DNA from: Chloroflexi bacterium HGW-Chloroflexi-10
Lineage (GTDB): Bacteria; Chloroflexota; Anaerolineae; Anaerolineales; Anaerolineaceae
NCBI GenBank assembly: GCA_002840755.1
Contig: PHBZ01000004.1
Coordinates: 62,001-126,000 of the forward strand
DNA length: 64,000 bases
Reading direction: 5' to 3'
Below are positions 18,580 to 27,406 of this stretch, piece after piece. Each line of letters begins with the position of its first letter. The first letter of the stretch is position 1. The position numbers and the translations under genes are program-made. The notes beneath the pieces are model-generated. The model was not told the DNA's origin and ran no database searches. It saw nothing but the letters and a program-made list of their open reading frames with translations.

Positions 18580-20511
18580 CTAAGCAATCTCAACTGGTGA
18601 AGTTGTTGATTTTAATACAGTCTGCCAATCAGATGAAAGAGATAATTTCAGTCTGGCGGCAATTGCTTCTAAAACTTCCAGGTTGGTTTTTACATCTACA
18701 GGTGATTGCAATGCCTTATTGGCTTTTTGGGTAACACCATCAAAGCTGAGATAATGTCCTTCCTGTTCAGACCAAATGGTAGTTGGCAACACAACATCTG
18801 CTTTTGCTGTTGAAGCAGAGTGGTAGCTGGTCTGCATAACCAGGAATGGGACATCTTCCAATTTCTTTGCCAAAGATTGGGTCAATTCTTCATCACCCAA
18901 GGCAACAAAGGCTGCCTGGTGACCATTGATTTTAAAACTCTGGTCCAACCCGAGTAATGATGCAAATAAACCATTTGCTTTACCTTTAATACTTACGACT
19001 TTGCCGTTAATAGCGGCAGCCAGATCAATAAGCGATTTAGTTATCTCGGTCTTTTGTTTGCTTTCGTAATCAGTACCGTACACGATGACTGCTTTCTGAG
19101 CAGCTTTCAAAACGGAGGCTAATTTTTCATATTCCACAACTTCAAGGCCAGTTTTTTGTGCCATAGCCTGACAGTCTATACCAGCTACAGCTGCTTTTAA
19201 GGCTGCAACAAAGCTCATTTCACTACCTTTGGTGATTTCCATGGCATAAGGAGTGAATGCACCAATTCCACCAGCTTCCTGACCAACAGTGATTAATTTC
19301 GCACCGGCAGGAATGGCCCGTTTCATTATAAAACCTGCAACTTGATGTGATTTGGTTAAATCTGCTCCGATGAGCATAAATGTATCCGCTGATTTCAGAT
19401 CGGTATAGTTGCCTTCAAACCCAGGTTTTTCCCTGCCAATTTCTGCTGAAACTGCTGTGAAGATACCTTCTTCAGTTGATGTCACCATATTACTGCCCAA
19501 TTTCCCGTTAAAAATTTGTTTGAAGGCATGTAATGCTTCAGCTGGGAGGCGGGTGGAAGCAATAGCGGCTACACCATTATCTTTTATGCCAAGCAATGGT
19601 TGGAATTTTTGAGAAATTATCTTAAACGCTTCATCCCAGGTGGCTGCCTTCAGCACGCCATCTTTTCGTACCAGGGGAGTGAGCAATCGCTGGCGTTTTT
19701 CGTCCATGGGGCGGAATCTGCCGATTTCACAAATGACGCCACCATTACGATTGGCATCCCAGTTGCCATCCACACGCAAGAGACTGTTATTGCGACTGAT
19801 AACTTCAATGCCACAACTTAACGAACAACTTACACAAATGGATTGTGTTTTTTCGGTATCGGTCTGTTGGCCCCTGTAAGCACTCCAACGATCAATCAAT
19901 GCGCCTGTAGGGCAAATCTGTACACATGTTCCACAGGAGATACAGGAACTAGAACCCAGAGGAACACCAAGATCGGCCATTAGCAGGGTTTTGGAACCAC
20001 GTTCTTCCATTCCCAAGGTGAAGTTACCTACCAGTTCACCACACGCACGAACACAGCGGCGGCAAAGGATGCAACGATTGTGATCCAGAACAAAGTATGG
20101 ATGAGAAGCATCTACTTCGAAAACCTGCCAATTGGGTTGTAATGGCCAGTGGGTCATTTCTTCATCATAAGCAGCATTCTGCAATTCGCAATCGCCGCCA
20201 CTTACCTGGCAATACGGGCAGAAATGATTGCGTTCACTAAAAATCATTGATAAAACAAACTTTCGTGCCGAAGAAACTTTGCTTGTGTCGGTATGGATTA
20301 CCATATTGTTGGTAACCGGCAGTGTACAGGCAGGCTGCAGGGTCCGGGCACCTTCTACTTCCACCAAACAAAGACGACAACCACCATAGGGTTCTAATGC
20401 GGGATGATCGCAAAGGGTCGGGATTTCTATACCGGCCTGACGGGCAGCATTGAGAACTGTTGTTCCTTCTGAAACCTCAATTTCCTTGCCATCTATTTTT
20501 ACTTGATACAT
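18580..20511 (-). CDS. NuoG/HoxU-like Fe-S subunit with molybdopterin-oxidoreductase-like C-terminal region
   Basis: This subunit wires the flavin module to the hydrogenase. From the ATG at 20511 (AAGGAG upstream) it has 643 residues. In order it shows a [2Fe-2S] domain (TLCDHPALEPYGGCRLCLVEV), the His-Cys3 cluster (HFCPYCQVSGGDCELQ), two ferredoxin clusters (CILCRRCVRAC, CISCGTCVQICPTGAL) and a further CVSCSLSCG...VICE site. Residues about 260-640 resemble the molybdopterin-less NuoG domain (WSEQEGHYLSFDGVTQKA). This matches HoxU extended by a NuoG-type tail, or HydA of bifurcating [NiFe] enzymes. The frame stays open to 20592, but that start would overlap the preceding gene. Confidence 0.9.
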   Translation of the reverse strand: MYQVKIDGKEIEVSEGTTVLNAARQAGIEIPTLCDHPALEPYGGCRLCLVEVEGARTLQPACTLPVTNNMVIHTDTSKVSSARKFVLSMIFSERNHFCPYCQVSGGDCELQNAAYDEEMTHWPLQPNWQVFEVDASHPYFVLDHNRCILCRRCVRACGELVGNFTLGMEERGSKTLLMADLGVPLGSSSCISCGTCVQICPTGALIDRWSAYRGQQTDTEKTQSICVSCSLSCGIEVISRNNSLLRVDGNWDANRNGGVICEIGRFRPMDEKRQRLLTPLVRKDGVLKAATWDEAFKIISQKFQPLLGIKDNGVAAIASTRLPAEALHAFKQIFNGKLGSNMVTSTEEGIFTAVSAEIGREKPGFEGNYTDLKSADTFMLIGADLTKSHQVAGFIMKRAIPAGAKLITVGQEAGGIGAFTPYAMEITKGSEMSFVAALKAAVAGIDCQAMAQKTGLEVVEYEKLASVLKAAQKAVIVYGTDYESKQKTEITKSLIDLAAAINGKVVSIKGKANGLFASLLGLDQSFKINGHQAAFVALGDEELTQSLAKKLEDVPFLVMQTSYHSASTAKADVVLPTTIWSEQEGHYLSFDGVTQKANKALQSPVDVKTNLEVLEAIAARLKLSLSSDWQTVLKSTTSPVEIA

Positions 20512-20549
20512 TTTCGTACTCTCCTTAGTTCGGTTCTTTGAATGATTGC

Positions 20550-22184
20550 TTATATTCTTTTGCCACTCATAGGGCAAATACCCATGGGACAAACTTTCAA
20601 TTTAATGTGTGCTTCCACTTCTGCACGGAAGTGAGACATGACATCGCGAATGGGTGTTCCGGCAGTCTGACCCAACCCGCAATTTGATAGTTCATTCAAA
20701 TTTTGGCTGATCGACATCAAATCGTCCAAATCCTGCATGGTGCCGGTACCTTGCGAAATATTTTCGAGAATAGAATAAGCGCGTTCGTTGCCAATTCGGC
20801 ATGGGTTGCATTTACTGCATGATTCTTTGCGGAAGAAATTTTGCAGGACTTTCGCCAGGTCTATGACACATGTGTTTTCGTCACAGATCAACAATGCACC
20901 GGATCCCAGTGATACACCGGCTTTTTGGAATGAATCAAAATCCATCGGCGTATCCTGTAGGCTGGCAGGAATTACTGAGCCGCTGGAACCACCGGTTTGG
21001 GCTAATTTAAAAGATGCGTTGTTTTTCATGCCTTTGGCATAAATTGTGATTACTTCGCGCAATGTGATTCCCATCGGAACTTCAATTAAGCCAGTGATGT
21101 TGACATTGCCCAGAATTGTATATACCTTGGTACCTGGACTAGAAGTAGTTCCAAATCCACGAAACCAGGAAGCTCCGTGAAAGATGATGGCCGGGATGTT
21201 TGCCAATGTTTCCACATTGTTTATCAAAGTTGGTTTTCCCCATAAACCGGCTGTGGTTGGGTAGGGAGGACGAGGTCGTGGCTCGCCGCGCTTGCCTTCC
21301 ATTGATTCTAAAAGGGCGGTTTCTTCTCCGCAGATGTATGCACCTGCTCCGGAATGAACATGAAGATTGAAATTGAAACCGGATTCAAAAATGTTTTCAC
21401 CTAACATGCCGATTTCTCGGGCTTGTTCTATAGCGATTTTTAAGCGCTCTTGAGCTAAAACATATTCACCTCTTACATAAATATAGCCTTCATCAGCTCC
21501 AACCGCATACGCAGCAATTAACATGGCTTCAATGATGCTGTGGGGATCACCTTCAAGTATGAGGCGATCTTTGAAAGTTCCAGGTTCAGATTCGTCCGCA
21601 TTACAGATGACATATTTTTTGTTACCGGTCGCACCAGCGACAAAACCCCATTTTAAGCCAGTGGGGAAACCTGCGCCACCGCGTCCTCGTAATCCTGAGG
21701 TTTTTATTTCTTCAATCACTTGTTTGGGTGTCATCTCAGTCAAAACTTTGCCAGCCGCTTGATATCCATCATGAAGAATGTATTCTTCAATATTGGTAGG
21801 GTCGATAATACCAGCTCGACGCAATACAATGCGTTGTTCTGCCGGTAATGTCCCTTTGCGTGCATTAACCCAAGCGATTTTTCCGGTGAGTTCCTTTGAA
21901 GCTGCTTGTAGTTCACTGGCAACCCGACCTTTATATAAATGTTCTTCTACCAGATAGTGGATATTTTCGGGTTTTAATGGACCATAGATTACAGCTTCAG
22001 GATAAACAATTACCAGAGGCAGAGCATCGTGACGGCCGACATCACCTACCATGGTTACATTAATTTCTTCTTGCAATCCAAAATTTTGGATTTCATTTTG
22101 CAGAGTATCATAAATTTTTTGGGCTCCCAGTTCCATACTATAGGAGTCGCTGGAAACTAATACCATAGAACGAACAGTTTTCAC
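20550..22184 (-). CDS. NuoF-type flavoprotein 2 (complex I/HoxF-like), with Cys-less thioredoxin-like domain
   Basis: This is the NAD(H)- and FMN-binding subunit. Glycine-rich NAD/FMN motifs LRGRGGAGFPTGLKWG and CNADESEPGTFKDR and the N3 cluster CSKCNPCRIGN plus NCGLGQ are intact. The NADESEPG form is that of complex I NuoF and HoxF, unlike the paralogue at 22813. The N-terminal thioredoxin-like part (about 1-95) has lost its cysteines (VLVSSDSYSMELG, VGRHDALPLVIVYPE), so it cannot hold a [2Fe-2S] cluster. There is no C-terminal ferredoxin domain; the protein ends KVCPMGICPMSGKRI. It starts at GTG (AAGGAG upstream), 544 aa, and is encoded between NuoE2 and the NuoG-like subunit. Confidence 0.92.
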   Translation of the reverse strand: MKTVRSMVLVSSDSYSMELGAQKIYDTLQNEIQNFGLQEEINVTMVGDVGRHDALPLVIVYPEAVIYGPLKPENIHYLVEEHLYKGRVASELQAASKELTGKIAWVNARKGTLPAEQRIVLRRAGIIDPTNIEEYILHDGYQAAGKVLTEMTPKQVIEEIKTSGLRGRGGAGFPTGLKWGFVAGATGNKKYVICNADESEPGTFKDRLILEGDPHSIIEAMLIAAYAVGADEGYIYVRGEYVLAQERLKIAIEQAREIGMLGENIFESGFNFNLHVHSGAGAYICGEETALLESMEGKRGEPRPRPPYPTTAGLWGKPTLINNVETLANIPAIIFHGASWFRGFGTTSSPGTKVYTILGNVNITGLIEVPMGITLREVITIYAKGMKNNASFKLAQTGGSSGSVIPASLQDTPMDFDSFQKAGVSLGSGALLICDENTCVIDLAKVLQNFFRKESCSKCNPCRIGNERAYSILENISQGTGTMQDLDDLMSISQNLNELSNCGLGQTAGTPIRDVMSHFRAEVEAHIKLKVCPMGICPMSGKRI

Positions 22185-22195
22185 GATATATCTCC

Positions 22196-22678
22196 TTAAT
22201 CAGTATAGCGGGCTAAAATTTCTTTTATTTGTTCCGGTTTGACATTACCATAAGCATCATCGTCTATCATGATAACCGGACCGACACCACATAAACCAAG
22301 GCAACTTGTGGTAACCAGGGACCATTTTCCGTCCGCAGATGTTTCTTCTGGTTCCAGGTGTAATTCATCTTGAATGGTTTGCCAAACTTCACGACCACCG
22401 ACTACATGGCACGGTGCGCTTTCACAAAATTGAATAATGTGTTTACCTAGAGGCTTGGTGGAAAGCATGTGATAAAAACTTGCAACGGAAAACAATTGTG
22501 AACGCGGTGATTTCATTCTGCGGCTAATCTCTTCCAATGCTGCCGCCGGCAGATAACCTAATTCGCGGTTGACTTCATTCAGAATTGGTATCAATTCATC
22601 CCGACTGTCACCGAAATGTTGAAAGGCTGCTTCAACAGCTTCAACTACGAAATTCTCGGACTTTGTTTCGATTGTCAT
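22196..22678 (-). CDS. NuoE-type [2Fe-2S] subunit 2
   Basis: A 24-kDa-type subunit with a thioredoxin-like [2Fe-2S] domain that feeds or relays electrons to the NuoF flavin. Ligands are C-x4/5-C in FCESAPCHVVGG and SCLGLCGVGPVIMID. I take the ATG at 22678 (MTIETKSENF), with AAGGAG upstream, giving 160 aa; the open frame extends upstream but that part does not look like NuoE. It ends 11 bp before NuoF2 starts, so the two form one module. Confidence 0.9.
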   Translation of the reverse strand: MTIETKSENFVVEAVEAAFQHFGDSRDELIPILNEVNRELGYLPAAALEEISRRMKSPRSQLFSVASFYHMLSTKPLGKHIIQFCESAPCHVVGGREVWQTIQDELHLEPEETSADGKWSLVTTSCLGLCGVGPVIMIDDDAYGNVKPEQIKEILARYTD

Positions 22679-22812
22679 GCATGGCTCCTTGCTTGAGGTG
22701 TAAAAATGGTGTGTCTTTTGATTATCTACAAATAGGGGAACGAGAAAATTGGTGTCTTCGAGTGATAATGTGATTTTCACCAGGGATTAATTTCCTGGTG
22801 AAAATCTTTTTT

Positions 22813-24594
22813 CTATACAATCTCAATCGCATTGAAATTACAGACCTGCAAACAAATTCCGCAGCGGACACAAAGGTCCGGATCGATATTATGAACCTGA
22901 CGCCGTTCACCGCTGATAGCATTTACTGGGCAATTACGCGCGCAAACTGTGCAACCTGTACAGTTATCCGGAATAATTTCGTAGCGGATGAGGGCTTTGC
23001 AGACTTTGGATGGGCATTTCTTTTCAAAAATATGAGCTTCATATTCTGCACGGAAATGTTTTAGCGTGCTTTCTACCGGGTTGGGTGCACCCTGGCCTAA
23101 ACCACAAAGTGAGTTTGATTTAATTTCCTGGCATAGCATTTCCAGCTGCTCTATATCGCCTTCTTTGCCTTCACCATTACAAATACGAGTGAGTATTTCC
23201 AATAATCGGTTGGTGCCAACGCGGCAGGGTGTACATTTTCCGCAACTTTCATCCTGGGTGAACTCCATGAAGAAGCGGGCAATATCCACCATACAAGTAT
23301 CTTCATCCATAATGATCATTCCACCGGACCCCATCATAGACCCAGCTTGAACCAGGGATTCATAGTCACAAGGGAGATCCAGGTAATCTTCAGGAAGGCA
23401 TCCACCCATTGGTCCACCAGTCTGAATGGCTTTGAACTTTTTATTATCTTTAATACCCATACCTACGTCGAAAATAATCTCGCGAAGCGTAATACCCATA
23501 GGCACTTCAATCAGACCAGTGTGATTAATATCACCAGCGAGAGCAAATGTCTTGGTTCCTTTGGATTTTTCAGTTCCCATGCTGGCAAACCATTCCGGCC
23601 CTTTAAGAATGATTTGAGGAACATTGGCATAAGTTTCCACATTATTTATATTAGTTGGTTTATCCCATAGTCCTTTTACAGATGGGAAAGGTGGACGCGG
23701 ACGAGGTTCGCCACGTTTCCCTTCAATTGAGTTCATTAAGGCAGTTTCTTCACCACAAACAAATGCGCCAGCGCCAATACGAACTTCCAGATCAAAGGAA
23801 AAATCAGTTCCCATGATGTTTTCGCCTAATAATCCTAGCGCTTTTGCCTGGTTGATGGCGATATTCAAAGTTTGGACGGCAATTGGATATTCAGCACGGC
23901 AGTAGATGTATCCACGGCGAGCGCCAATTGTATATGCTGCGATGATCATTCCTTCGACAACTGAATGTGGATCGGATTCCAGCACGCGCCGGTTCATAAA
24001 AGCACCCGGATCACCTTCATCCGCGTTACAGCCGACAAAACGAATGTCCGAGGGAGTTTGCTTTGTGAATGTCCATTTTAGATAAGCCGGAAAACCGGCA
24101 CCACCTCGTCCGCGTAAACCAGAACGTTTTAATACATCAATCACATCATCAGGTGTCATTTCCGTAACAACTTTGGCCAGGGCCATATAGCCGTCATGTG
24201 CGATGTAGTCTTCAATGTTTTCAGGATCAATAACTCCGCAATTGCGTAAAACTACCCGGATTTCTTTGGCAGTTGGTGCGGAAAGTTCTTCATCTGAGAA
24301 TGATTTTGCGGGAACCAGGAATTTGTTTGCCAGGCGGCCCTTCAAAAAATGTTCTTCAACCAGGAAGGGGATGTCTTCCACCTTCATCCCGGCATAATGC
24401 ACACCTTCAGGATAGACCATAAATTCAGGACCATTTGTACACCCACCTATTCGAGAGGTTTCCAAGACCTGTACTTCACCAATTAACCCAGTTGCAACCA
24501 GCTCATCATTGAGAGCGTCCATAACGGCGTGTGCACCCTTAGAAAGACACTCCGGATCTACGCATACCAAAACGTGAGAGCGAAAATATTTCAT
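22813..24594 (-). CDS. NuoF-type flavoprotein 1 (HndC/HydB bifurcating type) with C-terminal 2[4Fe-4S] domain
   Basis: A 593-aa flavoprotein with, in order, a thioredoxin-like domain (CVDPECLSKG plus GGCTNGPEFMVYP; only three of the usual four cysteines are visible), the NAD/FMN fold (LRGRGGAGFPAYLKW, CNADEGDPGAFMNR), the N3 cluster (CGKCTPCRVGTN, CGLGQ) and two C-terminal ferredoxin clusters (CTGCTVCARNCPVNAI, CVRCGICLQVCNFNAI). NADEGDPGAF is the form found in HndC and HydB of multimeric and bifurcating hydrogenases, unlike the NuoF2 form. It is the likely site of electron confurcation or bifurcation between NAD(H) and ferredoxin, if the complex does that. Encoded after the HndB-like gene. 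Confidence 0.93.
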   Translation of the reverse strand: MKYFRSHVLVCVDPECLSKGAHAVMDALNDELVATGLIGEVQVLETSRIGGCTNGPEFMVYPEGVHYAGMKVEDIPFLVEEHFLKGRLANKFLVPAKSFSDEELSAPTAKEIRVVLRNCGVIDPENIEDYIAHDGYMALAKVVTEMTPDDVIDVLKRSGLRGRGGAGFPAYLKWTFTKQTPSDIRFVGCNADEGDPGAFMNRRVLESDPHSVVEGMIIAAYTIGARRGYIYCRAEYPIAVQTLNIAINQAKALGLLGENIMGTDFSFDLEVRIGAGAFVCGEETALMNSIEGKRGEPRPRPPFPSVKGLWDKPTNINNVETYANVPQIILKGPEWFASMGTEKSKGTKTFALAGDINHTGLIEVPMGITLREIIFDVGMGIKDNKKFKAIQTGGPMGGCLPEDYLDLPCDYESLVQAGSMMGSGGMIIMDEDTCMVDIARFFMEFTQDESCGKCTPCRVGTNRLLEILTRICNGEGKEGDIEQLEMLCQEIKSNSLCGLGQGAPNPVESTLKHFRAEYEAHIFEKKCPSKVCKALIRYEIIPDNCTGCTVCARNCPVNAISGERRQVHNIDPDLCVRCGICLQVCNFNAIEIV

Positions 24595-24623
24595 GTTAAA
24601 CCTGCTTTTATAACACCTATAAA

Positions 24624-24992
24624 TTATATAGAAATTACGTATTCCTTAACGATATTCCCATTGACAACATGTTCTTCAACAATTTTGGCAGCAATTTCTT
24701 TAGTAACTTTTCCATACGTTACTTTTTCTGCTTCTCCAATTTGCACCTGGACGATGGGTTCCATTTCGCATAAACCAATACATCCGGTTTGGGTCACGGC
24801 GATTCCACTTAACCCATCGCTTTCAATTTTTTCGAGAATGGATTTCATCGTATCACGTGCTCCAGCTGCAATTCCACAGGTGCCCATTCCAACGACAACT
24901 TGCTTCTGTCCGGATGAACTTTTTACATCACGTTTTCGTAATGCTTCTTCACGGATTTTTTTCAGATCGTCTAAACTTTTAATGGTTGGCAT
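24624..24992 (-). CDS. HndB-like [2Fe-2S] thioredoxin-fold ferredoxin
   Basis: A 122-aa small ferredoxin of the type encoded in hnd operons between HndA and HndC. Residues VVVGMGTCGIAAGARDTM and VTQTGCIGLCEMEPIVQV hold the cluster cysteines, and the N terminus (MPTIKSLDDLKKIREEAL) is the usual helical lead. It probably passes electrons within or to the NuoF1 subunit. The gene lies between the HATPase protein and NuoF1. Confidence 0.9.
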   Translation of the reverse strand: MPTIKSLDDLKKIREEALRKRDVKSSSGQKQVVVGMGTCGIAAGARDTMKSILEKIESDGLSGIAVTQTGCIGLCEMEPIVQVQIGEAEKVTYGKVTKEIAAKIVEEHVVNGNIVKEYVISI

Positions 24993-25019
24993 AGTATTAC
25001 TCCTATTATGATCTTTTGA

Positions 25020-25574
25020 TTAATATTCGGATTCAGGACGGAGATTATTAATTCCTGATTCGATTTCTTCACGGATGAAAGATAAAACAATTGGTTCTGT
25101 TAGTGAAATTCCTTCCAGTTCTTGTTTTATGGGTAGGTCATCAAATTCAAACCGATTGTGGTCGACGATGTATTCAAAATCCCAATTGATCTGCGGGTTT
25201 CCTACCACCAGCTGTAAAAATGTACCAGCAAGGTCACCAATCGGCATACGATCAATATGACTGCGTTGAAATTCGATGTCAATTTTTGTGCCGGCTCCTA
25301 ATTTGGATTGAATATTAAGGTAACCATTACACATTTCAGCCGCAGCTTTTAAAAGAGGGATTCCCAGACCGACTTTTCGCGTGGTTCTGGAGGTTGTAAA
25401 AGGATCTACAACTTTTTGAACCATTTCAGGTGACATCCCTTTGCCATTATCTATTACGCCTATGTGCAGACGATCGTTTATTAAATCTTCTGAAACCGAA
25501 ATCTGAATTCGGCTTGCATTGGCTGCAACACTATTTTCGGCAATATCCAGAAGATGTAACGATAATTCTTTCAA
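25020..25574 (-). CDS. HATPase-domain regulator without kinase dimerisation domain
   Basis: A 184-aa protein with a GHKL ATPase fold: AENSVAANASRIQISV (N box), VIDNGKGMSPE (G1), VGLGIPLLKAAAEMCNG (G2 region) and GAGTKIDIEF. No histidine phosphotransfer domain is seen, so it is not an ordinary sensor kinase. Genes of this kind recur inside HndABC/[FeFe] hydrogenase operons; the function is not established. It starts at TTG 25574 (AGGA upstream), the only start that matches the family N terminus MKELSLHLLDI. Confidence 0.82.
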   Translation of the reverse strand: MKELSLHLLDIAENSVAANASRIQISVSEDLINDRLHIGVIDNGKGMSPEMVQKVVDPFTTSRTTRKVGLGIPLLKAAAEMCNGYLNIQSKLGAGTKIDIEFQRSHIDRMPIGDLAGTFLQLVVGNPQINWDFEYIVDHNRFEFDDLPIKQELEGISLTEPIVLSFIREEIESGINNLRPESEY

Positions 25575-25588
25575 GTTCGGATCCTGAG

Positions 25589-26095
25589 TTAATTTTGAAG
25601 GGGTTTAACAATTTGTGGTATTTTATTGGGTTTAACTCTGCCCATTACTTCATCATTTACAACGATGACCGGTGCCTGACTGCAAGCACCTACGCAGCGG
25701 CAAATTTCAAGGGTGATATTGCCATCTGCTGTAGTTTCACCTACATCAATTCCAAGTATTTGTTTGGCTTTTTCTATTAATTGTGGAACACCACCTACAT
25801 AGCAAGCAGTACCCATGCAGAATTTGATGGTATGTTTACCGCGGGGATTGGTTGTAAAAAACGAATAAAATGTTACGACACCATGAATGGTTGATACGGG
25901 TATTTCTAATTCATCTGCGATATAGGCTTGCATCGCATCCGAAATAAAACCAATTTTATTCTGAATTTCTCCCAAGACAACCATTGTTGCACCGGGTCTA
26001 TCCCGGTTTTCAACAATTACCTCGTCAATCTCAGCACGTAGTTCTGGGATCATGAGGGGGTCATTTGCTGGTATGTTTTTGAGATATTTCGCCAT
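25589..26095 (-). CDS. NuoE-type [2Fe-2S] subunit 1 (HndA/HydC-like)
   Basis: A 168-aa 24-kDa-type subunit, partner of NuoF1. The four cluster ligands are in KFCMGTACYVGGV and EICRCVGACSQAPVIVVND. The N-terminal helices (LIPELRAEIDEVIVENRD-like region) and VVTFYSFFTTNPRGKHTI are typical. It is the first gene of the structural hydrogenase block, with GGAGCCC before the ATG and a promoter plus Rex-like site about 100-140 bp upstream. Confidence 0.93.
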   Translation of the reverse strand: MAKYLKNIPANDPLMIPELRAEIDEVIVENRDRPGATMVVLGEIQNKIGFISDAMQAYIADELEIPVSTIHGVVTFYSFFTTNPRGKHTIKFCMGTACYVGGVPQLIEKAKQILGIDVGETTADGNITLEICRCVGACSQAPVIVVNDEVMGRVKPNKIPQIVKPLQN

Positions 26096-26196
26096 TGTGA
26101 GGGCTCCATTATAAATAAGATTATTTTTGTAAAGATTACTTTCTATGAAAGTGTACCCTTAGGGTCAGCATTACACTATTGCCAAAAGTCATCATT

Positions 26197-26234
26197 CCTA
26201 TAGGAAGGTTGATTATTTGTGTTAAATTTCACGA
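26197..26234 (-). promoter_or_regulatory. Promoter with overlapping Rex-like operator before the hydrogenase block
   Basis: On the minus strand TTAACA (26225-26220) and TATAGG (26202-26197) are 17 bases apart and face the NuoE1 gene. Overlapping the -35 box is the dyad TTGTGTTAAATTTCACGA (26217-26234), 11 of 14 fixed positions of the Rex consensus TTGTGAA-n4-TTCACAA. Rex senses NADH/NAD+, which would suit an NAD-linked hydrogenase. A further palindrome, ACCCT-T-AGGGT, lies in the leader at 26155-26165. Confidence 0.55.
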
Positions 26235-26281
26235 ATTCCCCAAAAAAAAATACCTCCAATCTTTCCTGTGAAAAAATTCAA

Positions 26282-27055
26282 TTATTCCGAAATATTGGCT
26301 TCTTGGGGACTTAGGATTTGTACAAATCTACCATCCTGACTTTTTAGTGCCAGGCGTATCTCTTGGATTGTTGGGTAGAATACATTGAAAATCGTCGTAC
26401 CAATAAATTCTTCCAAACGATGAACATCTCCACTTTGTATGATAGGGTACCCTTTTATTTGCGGGTACTTTTCTCGTGCCTGGTTGGGTGTTATATGGCG
26501 CGAGATTTCCAAAGCAGGGATGGGAACATCAACCGGAACAAAACCCAAAGTATAAATTAAACCGTTTGCTTTACGATCAATGTGAGCCGGAATGATTATA
26601 CCACCAAGTTTTTTTACGCAATCAAAAGTTTCTTCAATTGATAAGTAAATTGATGTAATCAATAATTGCTCTTCAAAACGGATAAAATCTCCAAATTCGT
26701 CTACGACTAATTGATGACCAAAATAATCCGGATTGTTGGGTGTGCGTGGGAGTGATTGGTCGATTATAGTTTGAAATTGGTTAATTTGCTCCAGGTCGTC
26801 AAAAAGACATAAACAGTGAACTTCTTCTTTTGTCTGAACTTCCATGCCTGGCAGGACAATAAGACCTGTTCCGACTGCCGCCTTTTGAACTGCATGGATA
26901 TTTGCGCTGGCATTATGATCGGTAATTGCGATCACACGGATGTTTTTTGCAAGTGCCGTATCGACAATCAGAGGCGGGAGCATTTCAATTTCAGCACATG
27001 GTGATAATACCGTGTGGACATGTAGATCTGCTCGAAACGGCTTGATATCAGTCAC
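26282..27055 (-). CDS. PHP-domain metal-dependent phosphoesterase
   Basis: The PHP superfamily hydrolyses phosphoesters with two or three bound metals. Motifs are DLHVHTVLSPC (motif I), AITDHNASAN (motif II), the histidine in IIPAHIDR and the final SGDVHRLEE. At 257 aa it is a single-domain protein with unknown substrate. It starts at GTG 27055, 3 bp after the DRTGG gene, and closes the four-gene regulatory block ahead of the hydrogenase. The same set of families accompanies [FeFe] hydrogenase operons in other anaerobes. Confidence 0.87.
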   Translation of the reverse strand: MTDIKPFRADLHVHTVLSPCAEIEMLPPLIVDTALAKNIRVIAITDHNASANIHAVQKAAVGTGLIVLPGMEVQTKEEVHCLCLFDDLEQINQFQTIIDQSLPRTPNNPDYFGHQLVVDEFGDFIRFEEQLLITSIYLSIEETFDCVKKLGGIIIPAHIDRKANGLIYTLGFVPVDVPIPALEISRHITPNQAREKYPQIKGYPIIQSGDVHRLEEFIGTTIFNVFYPTIQEIRLALKSQDGRFVQILSPQEANISE

Positions 27056-27058
27056 AAT

Positions 27059-27406
27059 TTAATTAGCCCGGATACCCAGTTCCCAAAGTTTTCCGACGAT
27101 ATAAAATGAAGATTTCGAAGAACTTAATAAAACAATTCCCTCTTCATTGGCTTTTGCAATGGTATTTACATCGGGTGTTGCGCCTTCGGTTATGATAATT
27201 GCACATAAGTCCAGTAAAGCAGCAACGGCGATGATATTATTATGTGCCTGAAGAGTGACCCAAATACCCTGATTGGGCGCTCCAGCCATAACACAACTTA
27301 ACAGATCGGATGTGTAACCTCCATCTGTTTTAATGTTGGAGAAATCCCTCTTGTCAGTTAATACAATCAAATCCAATTCCTTAATAATGGTTGCGATGTC
27401 TATCAT
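27059..27406 (-). CDS. DRTGG-domain protein (second copy)
   Basis: A 115-aa protein built only of a DRTGG-like domain, the fold found before CBS/HPr-kinase-type enzymes. Shared features with the copy at 28424 are the hydrophobic strand after a Gly-rich turn (GGYTSDLLSCVMAGAPNQGIWVTL), AALLDLCAIIITEGATPD and IVLLSSSKSSFYIVGKLWELGI. No catalytic residues are apparent; a ligand-binding or regulatory role is likely. Its ATG overlaps the stop of the CBS-HATPase gene. Confidence 0.75.
   Translation of the reverse strand: MIDIATIIKELDLIVLTDKRDFSNIKTDGGYTSDLLSCVMAGAPNQGIWVTLQAHNNIIAVAALLDLCAIIITEGATPDVNTIAKANEEGIVLLSSSKSSFYIVGKLWELGIRAN

Noticed and set aside
20509..20592. Longer N terminus of the NuoG-like subunit
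   Set aside because: The extension overlaps the NuoF2 stop and lacks a ribosome site, whereas ATG 20511 has AAGGAG and matches family starts.
24529..25011. 160-codon plus-strand open frame
   Set aside because: Mirror frame of the HndB-like gene and the start of NuoF1.
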